DNA from: Leptodactylus fallax
Lineage: Eukaryota > Chordata > Amphibia > Anura > Leptodactylidae
Reading direction: 5' to 3'
NCBI GenBank assembly: GCA_947044405.1
Contig: CAMRHE010000461.1
Coordinates: 682,001-746,000 of the forward strand
Length of the DNA: 64,000 nucleotides
Shown one piece after another: positions 32,210 to 44,390 of this stretch. The translations under genes and the position numbers were made by a program. The notes beneath the pieces are model-generated. The model was not told the DNA's origin, made no database searches, and saw only the letters and a list, made by a program, of their open reading frames with translations. Numbering within the stretch: position 1 is the first letter of the stretch; every line of letters starts with the position of its first letter.

Positions 32210-32690
32210 GATCTAAAATAAAATAAACAAAAACAAACGAAAAACAAATTATGGGTGCCACCACCAAAAATGCATATAAAAATATTTTTCCCATATGGTG
32301 CAGTTTTTTCGTCATTTTGCCTCTCATAAAAAGGTGAATAAAAAGTAATCAAGAGATCAGACATTCCCCAAAATAGTATACATTATAAGTACATCTGTCC
32401 CCGCAAAAATAGACACCTAATGCAGCCCTGTATACAAAAATATAAAAAGGTTAGCCAGAATGTGTCAGAATATGGTGATTCCAAGATTTTTTTTTCTCCA
32501 AATCTTTGGATTTTTTTTAAGGTGTAATGTAACAAAAACTATATAGATCTGGTATTGCCGTAATCGTAGCAACCCACAGAATAGAGATAACATCTCATTT
32601 TGGCTGCACAGTGAACAGCATAAATTCAAAGCCAATAAGAAAGTCGCACAAATACAGTTTTTCACTAATTACACAACGTTATGATCTACA
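32210..32690 (+). repeat. Dispersed frog-type repeat copy
   Basis: Contains CCTCTCATAAAAAGGTGAAT, CCCCAAAATAGTATAC, ATAAAAAGGTTA, GTGTCAGAATATGGTGATTCC and AAAGTCGCACAAATACAG, in family order. Confidence 0.65.
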
Positions 32691-33048
32691 GACAATGCTG
32701 ATTTGGAGCTTCTGCATCTAAACAGTACAAAGTAGTTTTTTTGATTGCCTGTGTACCATGCTAATTAATAGAAGGCAATGATTTTATTTATGGACCTCTG
32801 AAGACATTTCTTCCTTCTGAAGGACAACTATATTTCATTCTCCTATTGTAGAATCTTTGTTTTCCAAGTTTAAAGCAGATAAAAATCCAAATTAGTCATA
32901 GGATGAGGACACTGCTCTAATAACTGTATTGTGGTTGTAATAAAACTTTCCATTCAATGACTACAAGTTGGGATCTCTAGATTTTTGGTTTGTATGGGAT
33001 GCTCCTATTTTTAGAATTCTATTAACACTATACTGTCAAGGTCATTTT
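32691..33048. other. No recognisable gene
   Basis: AT-rich unique-looking sequence. A candidate element start lies at 33049 (CAGACTCGGGACACCCCTGG) but is unconfirmed. Confidence 0.4.
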
Positions 33049-33369
33049 CAGACTCGGGACACCCCTGGAAAAAAAAAAATTTCCTCGGGGCACCCCTATC
33101 AAATAATTTTTGCCAAAAGACAAAAAAACTACAGTTTTGATGTGGTTTTTTTTAGCACAGTTTTTGATAATACAGTTGCAACATACATTTATTTTCCTTG
33201 TAAATTTAGAAAACCTCACCAAAAACCACATAAAAATGCATGCAGTTGTGATTGTAACTGCATCATAACTGCACCATGTGACTGAACCCTCAAAGCTACA
33301 CCATCCTATACTTTCCACACAGCACATACAAAAATTCACCTTTTACCATCACCAAACTCATTTAGTGGC

Positions 33370-33860
33370 CCCATATAGTATCATGCTCCCCAATGGCCCA
33401 ACATGCAGTAAATGCTTGTTAGTGGTCCTCAGACACCAAATAATCCCCACTGGCCCCCAGACACCTAATTCTTCCCAGTGGCCTCCAGACACCTAATAAT
33501 GCTCCCCACTGGCCCTCAGGCAAGTAGTAATTTTCTCCAGTAGCTCCCAGCCAGGTAATAATGTCATCCTAAGTCAAGTAATAATGTACCCAGTTGCCCC
33601 TAGGCAAGTAATAATGTCCTCCAGTAACTCCCAGGCAAACAATAATGTCCCCCAGTGGCCCCTACACAAGTATATGTCCCCCAGTAGCCCCCAGGCAAGT
33701 AGTAATGTTCCTCCAGTGGTTTCCTGACAGCTAATGATGTTCCCTAGTGAGCCCCAGATAACTTATAATGTTTCCCAGTGGCTCCCTGATAAATAATAAT
33801 GTCCCCCAGTGGCCCCCTGACAATTAATAATGTCCCCCGGTGACCCCACACTGTGGTTGA
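33370..33860 (-). repeat. Minisatellite, about 15 units of 30 bp
   Basis: Units read CCCCAGTGGCCCCCAGGCAA followed by GTAATAATGT. The complement resembles the units at 8190 and 50440. It is followed by GC-rich sequence and a hAT-like right end. Confidence 0.88.
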
Positions 33861-34112
33861 GCTATAGAAATAAAAAACACCACTTACCCATCTTCGGATC
33901 TTCGGTTCACCCGGAGCTCTGAGGTCTTCCTGCTCCTTATCTGCAGATCGATGCAGCAGGACTTTCAGCAGGCATCAGTAGCTGATACCTGAGTGCTAGA
34001 ACAGGAAGCTAAAGCCTTCCTGCTGTATCGTTATGCATACCGGTATAGTTAAAAAGAGACGTGCGGCCATTTCCCCACCGGGTTGTCGTGGCACCCCGGT
34101 TGGGAATCGCTG
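33861..34112. mobile_element. Right end of a hAT-like non-autonomous element
   Basis: Ends at 34112 with GGCACCCCGGTTGGGAATCGCTG, which read inward is CAGCGATTCCCAACCGGGGT, a hAT-type terminus. The left end may lie at 33049. The 8 bp on the two sides do not match, so this is tentative. Confidence 0.5.
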
Positions 34113-35589
34113 ATGTAAGGCTTGGGAAATTTGAAGCAATAAAACCCAGAATCTTAATTTTTTGGTGTTCAATTAGTTAATATTTTAGGTGTCATATTCA
34201 GAGTTCTACACGTTTTGAAATCAAGAACACCATAATTTTACTAATTGTTTCGGAGTGGAGGAGGAAGCTGCACATTTTTCAGGAAAAACTTAGAGCTTGT
34301 TACAGTCATCTTTACCTCTATACAGCCTCCAGTGACTCTATAAAACAGGAAATTTTCTTTAAGTTATATGTGCCTTTGATTGTAACTTGCAGGGGTTCCT
34401 TATTTATGCTAAAGAAACATGAAGTAGAGCAATTGCACATGTAATCAACATGTGCATTTAATTCAGCTATATACCAACTCCAAGACTCAAATGTACTGGA
34501 TTGCATAATTTTTTGTCTATTTAGTATTGGAGTATATGTGGTGACACTTTATTTGCATGTGGACAAAGGTGCCATGTATGAGCTCTGCACATCCTTAATT
34601 TATATTTTTAATAGGTTTTGTATATTTAAGGTTGTGTTTGGGCCAGGCTTTTAGCTCCAAACATGACTATAAAGAGCTATCTGTCATTTTTTTTAAAGTA
34701 CTAGGTATATACTTTGAGAAATTATTGAGACAATTTACAAATACAGCACAGTTAAAGCTGACAATTTATTAACTATGCCATGGCACAGAGTATAACCCCT
34801 TTACAACATCTACTTTAATACAGCAGATATTGAGTCTTTAAAGGGTCAAGGCTTACAGGTTTATTTCAACCCAAAAATGAGACAAAGCTAGTTATATCCT
34901 TCTTTAAATTATGTTTCAAAAATTAACTTATTTTTCACCTTGTTTTCATAAAGCATAGTTCACTAAGAACAGGGTAGTATAAACATATGTAACTTTGCTC
35001 TTTAAAAAACATCTTACAGGCCTGTTAATAAACATGAAGGTTCTGGCCTCTCTGATATATCCTTTCTGAACAAACATAGTCGATGAAGCCAGATTACATT
35101 TCATACTCTGCATTTGATCAAAAAATGTGTTTATGCAGTAGAGGAATGTGATACAGAATGTGCTGTGAATCTGATTGACTGCTAGAGAAAGCTATAAAAT
35201 GGTGGGGGGATCCCTAGATAATTGACTGACATAGAAATCACTCCCAATGCCCAATGAAAGCTGACTGAAAATTGCTTATCTGTCCCAGAGACTAAAAGAA
35301 GGAGATGTCTAGAGTGCAAACAAACAAGTTTTTGGAACACAAGCAGATTTTCATCATTGCTAAAGTATGTGTAATGCTGTATAAAAAATAGATCTAGTGA
35401 TGTTGGTTAACATTTTTTAAAAATATGATAAAAGATAAAGAAAATCTTGAGATTTATTTATATATGTATTGGATAAAATCATTTTTGGAGTGTGATAGGT
35501 CTGGCAATTTTTTTTTATCTTCCTGTATTAAGTATCAAAGGGGTAAATCTGAAATTGTGGCTATAAGAAGTACAGTATATATGGGGTCA
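34113..35589. other. AT-rich, no recognisable gene
   Basis: No satellite, terminal repeat or coding motif that I can support. Confidence 0.5.
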
Positions 35590-37390
35590 TAACTGGTGAG
35601 TCAGAGAAAATTCTTGAGGAGTTTGTTTCTTTCTATGAGGAATGTTTATGCCTCCCAGGTAATGTGCCTGGATAGGGAGTTGAAAGACTATTTTGACACA
35701 ATCCTGTTCCCTTAACTCTTAGGAAAGGAGAGAAATACATTGAATGCTCCTCTACCCAGGGAAGAATTTGAGACAGGTATAAAACAGATGCCATGGGATA
35801 AATTCCCTGGTCCAGATGGAATTTCATTCGGATTTTATAAAAAATATCAGTGTCAAGTCTTAGATGAACTTATTTAAAAAGGATTCTCTCTCTCTGTTAA
35901 TTCCTATTTTCCTATTTCAATGTTGAATAGTGAAATAAAACTGCTAGTGAAAGTATTCACCTGGACCAGACAGGATTTATTCCAGGTAAGCCAATAACCT
36001 ATAATTACAGAAGGTTTTTACTAATCTTCAATATATTGATACTGGCTTTTCTAATACAGGTTTGTTATCTGTTGATGCAATGAGGGTATTTGATTCAGTT
36101 GAATGGGATTTCCTTTTGGAGGTTTTAGATAGATTTGGTGTTGGCAAGAATTTTATTTCTTGGATCAAACTTCTTTACAGTAATCCTTGTGCACAGATAA
36201 CTTTGAATGGTATTAGTTCTCCTTTTATAACTCGTCAAGGGTGTTTTCTTTCTCCCTTCTTATTTGCTATAGTAATTAAAATTTTATTACTCAAAATAAG
36301 GGTATCTCCTGATATTGGGGGGTTTCTATTAGGACAGAGGAAAAGAAGATATCTTTATATAAGGATGACATGTTTCTGTATTTAAGAGATATTTCAGATG
36401 TGAAGCATGTCCCCTGTGTGTCACGAGTTTGGTACCTTCTCAAGTATTCAGATTCATTGGTCAGAGTCAATGATTCTCCTTTTGTCCCAGATGTAAAATG
36501 TTGAAAATTTGAGAGGAAATCTCCAGGTGGTAGATAAACTCCACTATTTGGAATTGCTTTTTATTAGAAATTCATGACTATATTCCATTAAATGCTGTTC
36601 TCCTTTTGGGGTACTCTTATATAAAAAGTAAGGGCTTTGTGTTGTATTTCCCTTTCCGGATCCTCCAGAATTGAGTTAATTAAAACAATTCTGTTGCCTA
36701 TGAGGCTTCATGTAATTGGTAATTGATCTTTTTGGATTTCTAATAAGTTATTTAATACAGTGGAATCAATTCTTAGTGATTTTGTATGGCATGGTAAAAA
36801 AGAGTATGCATAAAATATTGTAAGTTATGCCTTCCTGAGGCTGAGGGGGGCTATATTCCATTAAATGCTGTTCCCCTTTTGGGTACTCTTAGATAAAAAG
36901 TAAGGGCTTAGGGTTGTCTTCCTCTTTCCAGATCCATCAGAATTGAGTTAATTAAAACAATTCTGTTGCCTATGATGCTTCAAGTAATTGGTAATTGATC
37001 TTTTTGGATTTGTAATCAAGAACAACGTTTGGGGTGGAATTATACTAATAGGCCGCTAATAGGTCTATCCTTGAGAAAGGGGGCTCTGTACAACAAGATA
37101 AAATATTTCTGGTTCTGGAGACAGAATTATTTTTAAAATTATAAGGTGTTTTGATTATATCAAAAATTCTGAAATACTATTAAGCAGAAGTTGTGAGTTT
37201 CTGTATTTCACCTTTTACACTACTATCGGATAATGGGAATATGCCACAGTTTAGGCTATTGCAAGATAAAAATAAATGGATAATTGGGAAATTAAAATGT
37301 CATAAAAATGATAAAAAAAGGAGCACTGGAGAAGTGGTTTGCTCCACCACTTTTTGGAGCTGGAAGGAACAAATGTATAGGGTCCTTTCT
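35590..37390 (+). pseudogene. Tx1/L1-like LINE reverse transcriptase, broken
   Basis: In several frames on the + strand: LPREEFETGIKQMPWDKFPGPDGISFGFYKK (35750-35850, read in pieces around FPGPDGISFG). Then LSVDAMRVFDSVEWDFLLEVL, GVGKNFISWIKLLYSNPCA and TRQGCFLSPFLFAIVI (36060-36300). These are RT blocks of the L1/Tx1 clade: PGPDG, AFDxVEW and RQGxxLSP. Later sequence to about 37390 continues a degenerate C-terminal part. Frameshifts and stops are frequent. A 162-bp segment (36578-36739) is repeated at 36851-37011. No 3' tail or duplication was found. Confidence 0.8.
36578..37011 (+). repeat. Partial tandem duplication inside the LINE
   Basis: The 162 bp starting CTATATTCCATTAAATGCTG at 36578 recurs at 36851 with about 90% identity by eye. 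This gives an offset of about 272 bp. Confidence 0.85.
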
Positions 37391-38196
37391 GTTTGAGAGG
37401 ATTTATTAACCAAATGGTGGATATAAGAAATGTATTAACAAATAGAAATGCTAGATTGATCAGTTGAGGAGAAAAGCTTTGCTACTATAATCTTTTACTA
37501 GGCTACCTTTACATTAATATTTTTTTTCTTTTGGATCATTTATTATATTTTGAGATAAAATGTGTTTGATCATTTTTTGTTTTGCTTAATTCAAAAACCC
37601 ACTACCATATAATAAAAATTATATATAAATACTGCCAAAATGACAATTTAGAAGTACTTTTTGTAATATAAAAGTATTGATGCTCTTTTATCTTGATAAG
37701 CAGATAAACAATTTTGCTTTTAAGTATTTGTGAGAATAAATAATCAAAAAACTAAAGGATTTTTATTTTTGAACCTACACTATTATGTTAATATTTGTGG
37801 CCTGATCATTTAAAAACTGTGATGAAATTGCAATCTATGAATGGTACAAAAGTGAATACAGCATATACAGTACTATCACATAAAACCTTTTGATTTATAC
37901 TGCCTTTGTGAATGATTTTGAAATTATGAAACAATAACATATTTCCAAACAATAATTATTTCATGCTATGCATAAGACTTTTAAAATTAAACATAGTTAA
38001 AATGATATCTTCATGAACTACTAGTAATTAGAAAATGGCAAAATTTGATTACTTGGTTATATTTTTATAAATATGACTAAGAGCAATATATGCAATATAA
38101 TTTGCCGATTCTTCCCATGTTTATGTGGGATTCTTATACTTTTCTCTCGTTTTCTGTCACAATCTGAAAACATATAGCACTGCTAGTTATCGTACA

Positions 38197-38243
<47 letters not shown>

Positions 38244-39096
38244 TTATCATCTACCTCAAGTGGGAGAGCTTCTCATGAAACAAGGAGATCCACAGGCATG
38301 ACATTTTCTTTTTTCTTTCCCATCATAATGAAACGGTCTATCAATGGCAGTTTAAAATTTAGATAAGGTGAAGAAAGAAAAACTCATTAGTAGTATAAAT
38401 ATATAATAGATATGAATGGTATAAAGAATATATTTATAAATCACAGTTGGAAAAGGCATATTTTCAATAGCCTCTTCTATATATTGGTGCTAATTTCCTA
38501 TAAAAGTAATTGCAACCGTCTATCCAATTGTTTTTTGTATCCTGAATTGTACATTATATTGCACTCAACTTTCTTTCAAATCGAATGCACAATTACTTAT
38601 TTTGGAGAAGATTTTTGCACCAGAGAATCAAAAGGAACATTGTTTTGTTTCCTGGCAAATTAATCAATGACATTGTTAAAAGGGTGTTTTAGGTTACACT
38701 GCCCTTTAGAGTGAACTATTGAAAACAGTTTTAGTGCAAATTAAATACATTTTGGGTTAAGAGTACTACTTTGTTTTAATTTTATGGGTCCATATCCACA
38801 CATAATCCTTATATTGTGATAGAATTTGTTAGGAGGTAACAAAACACTTCTTTTTAAAAACACAGACATTGCTACTAAATGCAATTACTGAAAATGTGAA
38901 ACAATCCAACTGAAAGAATGTCTTTCAGAAAGTTAGTGTCTGAGAATCTTTGATGTTTCCATAAATAGCAATTGTTTTTTAAGGTAGCTTAAAAGATATA
39001 TTTTTCTTGTTTCTAATTTCTGAAAAGACCACCTGCTGGGAAAAAATAACATGACACTATAAGAGAACATGTCCATAACCATGTGCTTTACCATAT
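37391..39096. other. AT-rich, no recognisable gene
   Basis: Only the tetranucleotide microsatellite at 38195-38243 stands out. Confidence 0.55.
38195..38243. repeat. ATCT microsatellite
   Basis: About twelve ATCT units, last one altered to ATTT. Confidence 0.95.
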
Positions 39097-39097
39097 A

Positions 39098-40062
39098 CAG
39101 TGGGGAAAAAAGTATTTAGTCAGTCACCAATTGTGCAAGTTCTCCCACTTAAAAAGATGAGGCCGGCCTGTAATTGACATCATAGGTAGACCTCAACTAT
39201 GAGAGACAAAATGAGAAAACAAATCCAGAAAATCACATCGTCAGATTTTTAAAGAATTTATTTGCAAATTATGGTGGAAAATAAGTATTTGGTCAATAAC
39301 AAAAGTTCATCTCAATACTTTGTTATATATCCTTTGTTGGCAATGACAGAGGTCAAACGTTTTCTGTAAGTCTTCACAAGGTTGGCACACACTGTTGCTG
39401 GTATGTTGGCCCATTCCTCCATACAGATCTCCTCTAGAGCAGTGATGTTTTGGGGCTGTAGCTGGGCAACACGGACTTTCAACTCCCTCCAAAGGTTTTC
39501 TATAGGGTTGAGATCTGGAGACTGGCTAGGCCACATCAGGAAGGACCTTGAAATGCTTCTTATGAAGATACTCCTTCGTTGCCCTGGCAGTGTGCTTGGG
39601 ATCATTGTCATGCTGTTGCAGATTCAGTCTTCCCAGCCTGGTGCAGGTCTACAATTTAGTTTCTGGTGTCCTTCCACAGCTCTTTGGTCTTCACCATAGT
39701 GGAGTTTGGAGTGTGACTGTTTGAGGTTGTGGACAGGTGTCTTTTATACTGATAACAATGTCAAACAGGAGCCATTACTACAGGTAATGAGTGGAGGACA
39801 GAGGAGCTTCTTAAAGAAGAAGTTACAGGTCTGTGAGAGCCAGAAATCTTGCTTGTTTGTAGGTGACCAAATACTTATTTTCCACCATAATTTACAAATA
39901 AATTCTTAAAAAAATCAGACAATGTGATTTTCTGGATTTGTTTTCTCATTTTGTCTCTCATAGTTGAGGTCTACCTATTATGTCAATTACAGGCCTCTCT
40001 CATCTTTTTAAGTGGGAGAACTTGCACAATTGGTGGCTAACTAAATACTTTTTTTCCCACTG
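39098..40062 (-). mobile_element. Tc1 family B, copy 1: internally deleted
   Basis: 965 bp with terminal repeats starting CAGTGGGGAAAAAAGTATTT and TA on both sides (39096-39097 and 40063-40064). The transposase is reduced to its C-terminal part. Sequence from about 39611 jumps to the start of the gene, removing some 600 bp compared with copy 2. The ends remain intact, so it may be mobilised in trans. Copy 2 lies 460 bp downstream in the same orientation. Confidence 0.92.
39312..39611 (-). pseudogene. Tc1 family B transposase, C-terminal fragment
   Basis: The open frame includes [18 protein letters not shown] with the catalytic E, and ends at NKGYITKY. Both catalytic aspartates and the DNA-binding domains are lost by the deletion. 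Confidence 0.88.
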
Positions 40063-40525
40063 TATTATATGTGTATAGTGAATCAGTAGTTAGGGTAAGT
40101 TTTCTTTGTTTTTTTTTAAATTATGGAAATTTTAGCCATATTATTGAATTTAATTATTATTTTGGTTATTTGGGTAAAATAGTAATGAGACAGAAACTGG
40201 AAAAAATGTATTTTATTTTTCATGTTCTGTTTTAAGGCAATTTGTTCACCAAATTAAGTCCTTTAATTTTCTTGTGCATAGCAAATGCAAATAGATTTGT
40301 AATACATTTGAAAACAAAGATTACAGTAAATTTTGTTTTCATGAGAAATTTTATTTTCATGTGTATTTTCATTTTATAGATGTAGTTTTAAGGCATAGAC
40401 GATGATCATCAAAAAAGGTTTTATGAAGGTGCAAAAGTAAAGAGAGTGAGCTTGTAACAGACATAAATTGATAGGCTATATTAGGATAATATAAAAAAAT
40501 AGGTTATGAACTTCTCTGGGTTATA
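40063..40525. other. AT-rich spacer between two Tc1 family B copies
   Basis: No recognisable feature. Confidence 0.5.
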
Positions 40526-42090
40526 CAGTGCAAGTTCTCCCACTTAAAAAGATGAGAGCGGCCTGTAATTGACATCATAGGTAGACCTCAACTATGAGAG
40601 ACAAAATGAGAAAACATATCTAGAAAATCACATTGTCTGATTTTATTAAGAATTTATTTGCAAATTATGGGGTTAAATAAGTATTTGGCCAATAACAAAA
40701 GTTCATCTCAATACTTTGTTATATATCCTTTGTTGGCAATGACAGAGGTCAAACGTTTTCTGTAAGTCTTCACAAGGTTGGCATACACTGTTGCTGGTAT
40801 GTTGGCCCATTTCTCCATGCAGATCTCCTCTAGAGAAGTGATGTTTTGGGGCTGTCGCTGGGCAACACGGACTTTCAACTCCCTCCAAAGGTTTTCTATG
40901 GGGTTGAGATCTGGAGAATGGCTGGGCCACTCCAGAACCTTGAAATGCTTCTTACAAAACCACTCCTTTGTTGCCCTGGCGGTGTACTTGGATCATTGTC
41001 ATGCTGAAAGACCCAGCCACGTTTCCTCTTTAATGCCCTTGCTGATGGAAGGAGGTTTGCACTCAAAATCTCACGATACATGGCCCCATTCATTCTTTTA
41101 TGTACATGGATCAGTCGTCCTGGTCCCTTTGCAGAGAAACAGCCCAATAGCATGATGTTGCCACCCCCATGCTTCACAGTAGGTATGGTGTTCTTTGGAT
41201 ACAGCTCAGCATTCACTTTCCTCCAAACACGATGAGTTGTGTTTCTACCAAACAGTTCTACTTTGGTTTCATCTGACCATATGACATTCCCCCAATACTC
41301 TTCTGGAACATCCAAATGCTCTCTAGCAAACTTCAGACGGGCTCGGATATGTACTGGCTTAAGCAGGGGGACACGTCTGGCACTTCAGGAGTCCCTGGCG
41401 GCGTAGTGTGTTACTGACGGTAGCCTTTGTCACGTTAGTCCCAGCTTTCTGCAGGTCATTCACTAGGTCCCCCCGTGTGGTTCTGGGATTTTTGCTCACC
41501 GCTCTTGTGATCATTTTGACCCCACGGGATGAGATCTTGCGTGGAGCCCCTGATCGAGGGAGATTATCAGTGGTCTTGTATGTCTTCCATTTTCTAATTA
41601 TTATTCCCACAGTTGATTTCTTCACACCAAGCTGCTTGGCTATTGCAGATATAGTCTTCCCAGCCTGGTGCAGGTCTACAATTTAGTTTCTGGTGTCCTT
41701 CCACAGCTCTTTGGTCTTCACCATAGTGGAGTTTGGAGTGTGACTGTTTGAGGTTGTGGACAGGTGTCTTTTATACTGATAACAATGTCAAACAGGTGCC
41801 ATTACTACTGGTAATAAGTGGAGGACAGAGGAGCCTCTTAAAGAAGAAGTTACAGGTCTGTGAGTGCCAGAAATCTTGCTTGTTTGTAGGTGACCAAATA
41901 CTTATTTTCCACCATAATTTGCAAATACATTCTTTAAAAATCAGACAATGTGATTTTCTGGATTTGCTTTCTCATTTTGTATCTCATAGTTGAGGTCTAC
42001 CTATTATGTCAATTACAGGCCTCTCTCATCTTTTTAAGTGGGAGAACTTGCACAATTGGTGACTGACTAAATACTTTTTTTTCCCCACTG
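40526..42090 (-). mobile_element. Tc1 family B, copy 2: nearly full length, damaged terminal repeat
   Basis: 1565 bp, TA at 40524-40525 and 42091-42092. The right terminal repeat is complete. The left one reads CAGTGCAAGTTCTCCC: about 34 nt just inside the end are deleted between two GTG words. The transposase lies on the minus strand at about 40703-41700. Confidence 0.9.
40703..41700 (-). pseudogene. Tc1 family B transposase, frameshifted
   Basis: From high to low coordinates there is an N-terminal helix-turn-helix and linker (41625-41359: [20 protein letters not shown], then [10 protein letters not shown]). Then comes a catalytic part with [13 protein letters not shown] (first D) and [10 protein letters not shown] (second D), in the frame 41315-40896. 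The C-terminal piece with the E-containing segment lies at 40930-40703. Frame changes at about 41350 and 40960 break it. The residues needed for DDE chemistry can all be seen across the pieces. Confidence 0.9.
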
Positions 42091-42107
42091 TACATGTCTG
42101 TATAAAG

Positions 42108-42350
42108 TGGTTAGCACTGTTGCTTTCAGTTCTGGAGTCCTGATTTCAAACCCAACTAAGGACAACATCTGCAACATTCTCCATGAATTTGAATTTCTGT
42201 TGAGTACTCCGGTTTCCTCCTGTACTCTAGAAACATACTCATGGCAAATTTAGATGGTGAGCCATGCTTGGAACATTGAGTGATGACAATATCTGTAAAG
42301 TGCTGTGGAATATGTTGGCGCTATATCAGCAAGCAAAGTAAATAATACTA
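42108..42350 (+). mobile_element. V-SINE-like element, near full length
   Basis: Starts near GTGGTTAGCACTGTTGC (a tRNA-derived A-box-like head). It continues with a CCGGTTTCCTCC core and ends with CTGTAAAGTGCTGTGGAA, GGCGCTATATC and an A/T tail. The head, central domain and LINE-like tail order fits tRNA-derived V-SINEs. A tail-only copy lies in the gag gene at 26684. Confidence 0.75.
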
Positions 42351-42999
42351 CTGCTTCTACATTGCATCCTGCCCTTCTGCTAAACATATGGACTGGGAAA
42401 GCTCCTGGCATGTAAGTTAAACAGATGTTAAACAAATGCCTCTAAAATGTATTCAGCACTGTATACTTTTTTGCTACTAGATGCCAGTGCATGGAATAGC
42501 ACAGTCTGCTGCACTGTTCCATGCTACATGAAGGAGGGAACGCTGATGTATACAACCTGAGCCTAGGCTCTTGTAGCCTGCATTGAGTAAATGGGGGTCT
42601 ATAGGTCCAGTTTACTTATGAAGTGGGAGCTCTCCAGCTAATGAACATAATGTGAAGGTAGCCTAATACTGCTGTAGATATATTTGGAGAGTTGTGTACC
42701 TTTTTAGTGGGAACTGTTACATTTTAGCTTTCCTTTTTATTTGAATGTTTGGTTGCGTGTTTATATGTATGTATTTCCCCCTCTTCCTGCTCTGTGTCGT
42801 ACTATTATGTTGTAAACAATGACCTCCTCACTTCCGCTTCCTATTACACATAGGGCGCCTATGCGCGATTTACAATAATACAATGTATTTCAGTACATTG
42901 CACTGAGGATCAGCAGATCCCAGGTTCAAGTCCCCTTGTGGGACAGGAAAAAAGGTAGAAAAAAAGTTAAATAAATAAATAAATAATAAAAAATTAAAA
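42351..42999. other. No recognisable gene
   Basis: Unremarkable sequence apart from a short A-rich end at 42950-43010 that leads into the dispersed repeat. Confidence 0.45.
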
Positions 43000-43082
43000 A
43001 AAAAAACACCTTTGTAAACAAAATAAAATAAACAAACATGTTAGGTATCCCCAAGTGTGTAGAAATCCCATACAGTGAACAC

Positions 43083-43086
<4 letters not shown>

Positions 43087-43151
<65 letters not shown>
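43087..43151. repeat. Poly-A run followed by AT microsatellite
   Basis: About 27 A then about 19 AT units inside the dispersed repeat. Confidence 0.95.
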
Positions 43152-43155
<4 letters not shown>

Positions 43156-43325
43156 CAGTCAAATAAACATTAAAAAAGTTATAGGCATCAGAATATGGTG
43201 ACCCCAGAAAAACCAATTTCATTAATTTTCGAAAAATGACGTTTTATTGGTAAACATAATATAACCAATATAAATGTTGTATCACCGTAATTGTAATGAC
43301 CCACCAGACAAAGTTGCCATGTAAT

Positions 43326-43339
43326 TTTTAATGCAGATT
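43326..43339. repeat. Left 14-bp target duplication
   Basis: TTTTAATGCAGATT, repeated exactly at 44237-44250. Confidence 0.9.
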
Positions 43340-44236
43340 ATATTCACAGAAAAGAAAATCTAATGGGAGACAGTGATTACCAATTGAATATAAAACTTCA
43401 CTTTTATTATAATCCAATAAAATGTATGTATTAATTCAGGGCACAATATAAAATCATATAAAACCGCCAAACACAGCAGTCTGTTGTAAACCGCCTAAAA
43501 AGTGGCAGTATATCCTAAGCCTAATTATGCTCTTAACAAGAAAAACATGCGATAGTATGTGGATAGACAGCGTAGCAGTGGATAGAGCTATAATCTCACC
43601 CTATATCTCTCCACTAACTGAACTCCCTCAACCAAATATGCATGTCAGAACAAAACCTGAAATGGCTTCATGAAATAATTAAGCTAGTCACAAATTCCAG
43701 CAGGTGTATCCCCTTTTAACCCAGAGGCTACTGGCCTAATGCCACACCAACAAGGTTTGGAAGGGAAAACATCCTGTTCACTCAAACTCAGATAGAAGCC
43801 AATTCAGTAATGTTTTAGACATCTAACTGATATTATTGCAACCTCAAAAATAGCCCTACGTACACGTTTCCTCCCAAATGATTCATCAGGGGCTGAGTTC
43901 CAAATTCATCAGAGCAGTTAAAACTGCTGTTAAATATAATAATAACAGAACAGTAATGTTAGTCTGACCGCCAGCATGACCGCTCTAATGTCGACGGTGA
44001 TAGATGCAGCACTCTTTCGCCCTTAAATAGGGCTATACTGCACCCAAATAACTGCTTGAGCCAATCACTTCAAGTCACACCTACATGCTCTCCTTAACCC
44101 TTGAACAGCTGATAATTCAAAATAACTCCCCTGATAGACAGGAGATACCTACTATTCTCCTCTCAAGGCTATACAAGCCAATCACGTGACCAATTCCTTG
44201 CACACCCACTCAGTAAGCCAATGGCGCTTCCTCAGC
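43340..44236 (-). mobile_element. Non-autonomous PLE-type element with hammerhead, 897 bp
   Basis: Bracketed by a perfect 14-bp duplication. It interrupts a dispersed repeat, so both borders are independently confirmed. There is no coding capacity. A hammerhead lies on the minus strand at 43851-43895. The two other PLE-type insertions have duplications of 16 and 13 bp, so all three fit one integration mechanism. By analogy with retrozymes, a non-coding hammerhead RNA could be moved by the PLE machinery. That is inference. Confidence 0.78.
43851..43895 (-). ncRNA. Hammerhead ribozyme, complete core with weak stem II
   Basis: On the minus strand stem I is AGCCC with GGGCT (five perfect pairs). 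The core box CTGATGA (43889-43883) is canonical, and GAAAC is at 43870-43866. Stem III is ACGU/ACGU with a GU loop (four pairs), and the cleavage triplet GTA ends at 43857. The 12 nt between core and GAAAC pair poorly, so stem II is the doubtful part. Confidence 0.7.
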
Positions 44237-44250
44237 TTTTAATGCAGATT
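44237..44250. repeat. Right 14-bp target duplication
   Basis: Exact copy of 43326-43339. Confidence 0.9.
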
Positions 44251-44390
44251 GAATGCAGAATTGTGAGTTTTTTCACATGGCCCCAGCAAAAATGTTAATA
44301 AAAGCTGATCAAAACAGTATATGTGCCCCAAAATGGTGCCGAATGAAATCACAACTCATTACGCAAAGAATAAGTACTAGTGTGAACCTC

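Larger units (their letters stand above)
43000..44390 (+). repeat. Dispersed frog-type repeat, split by a PLE-type insertion
   Basis: Left part 43020-43339 (TTAGGTATCCCCAAGTG, AAAAAAGTTATAGGCATCAGAATATGGTGACC) and right part 44237-44380 (GATTGAATGCAGAATTGTG, CCCCAAAATGGTGCC). They join when the 897-bp insertion and one duplication copy are removed. Confidence 0.72.
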
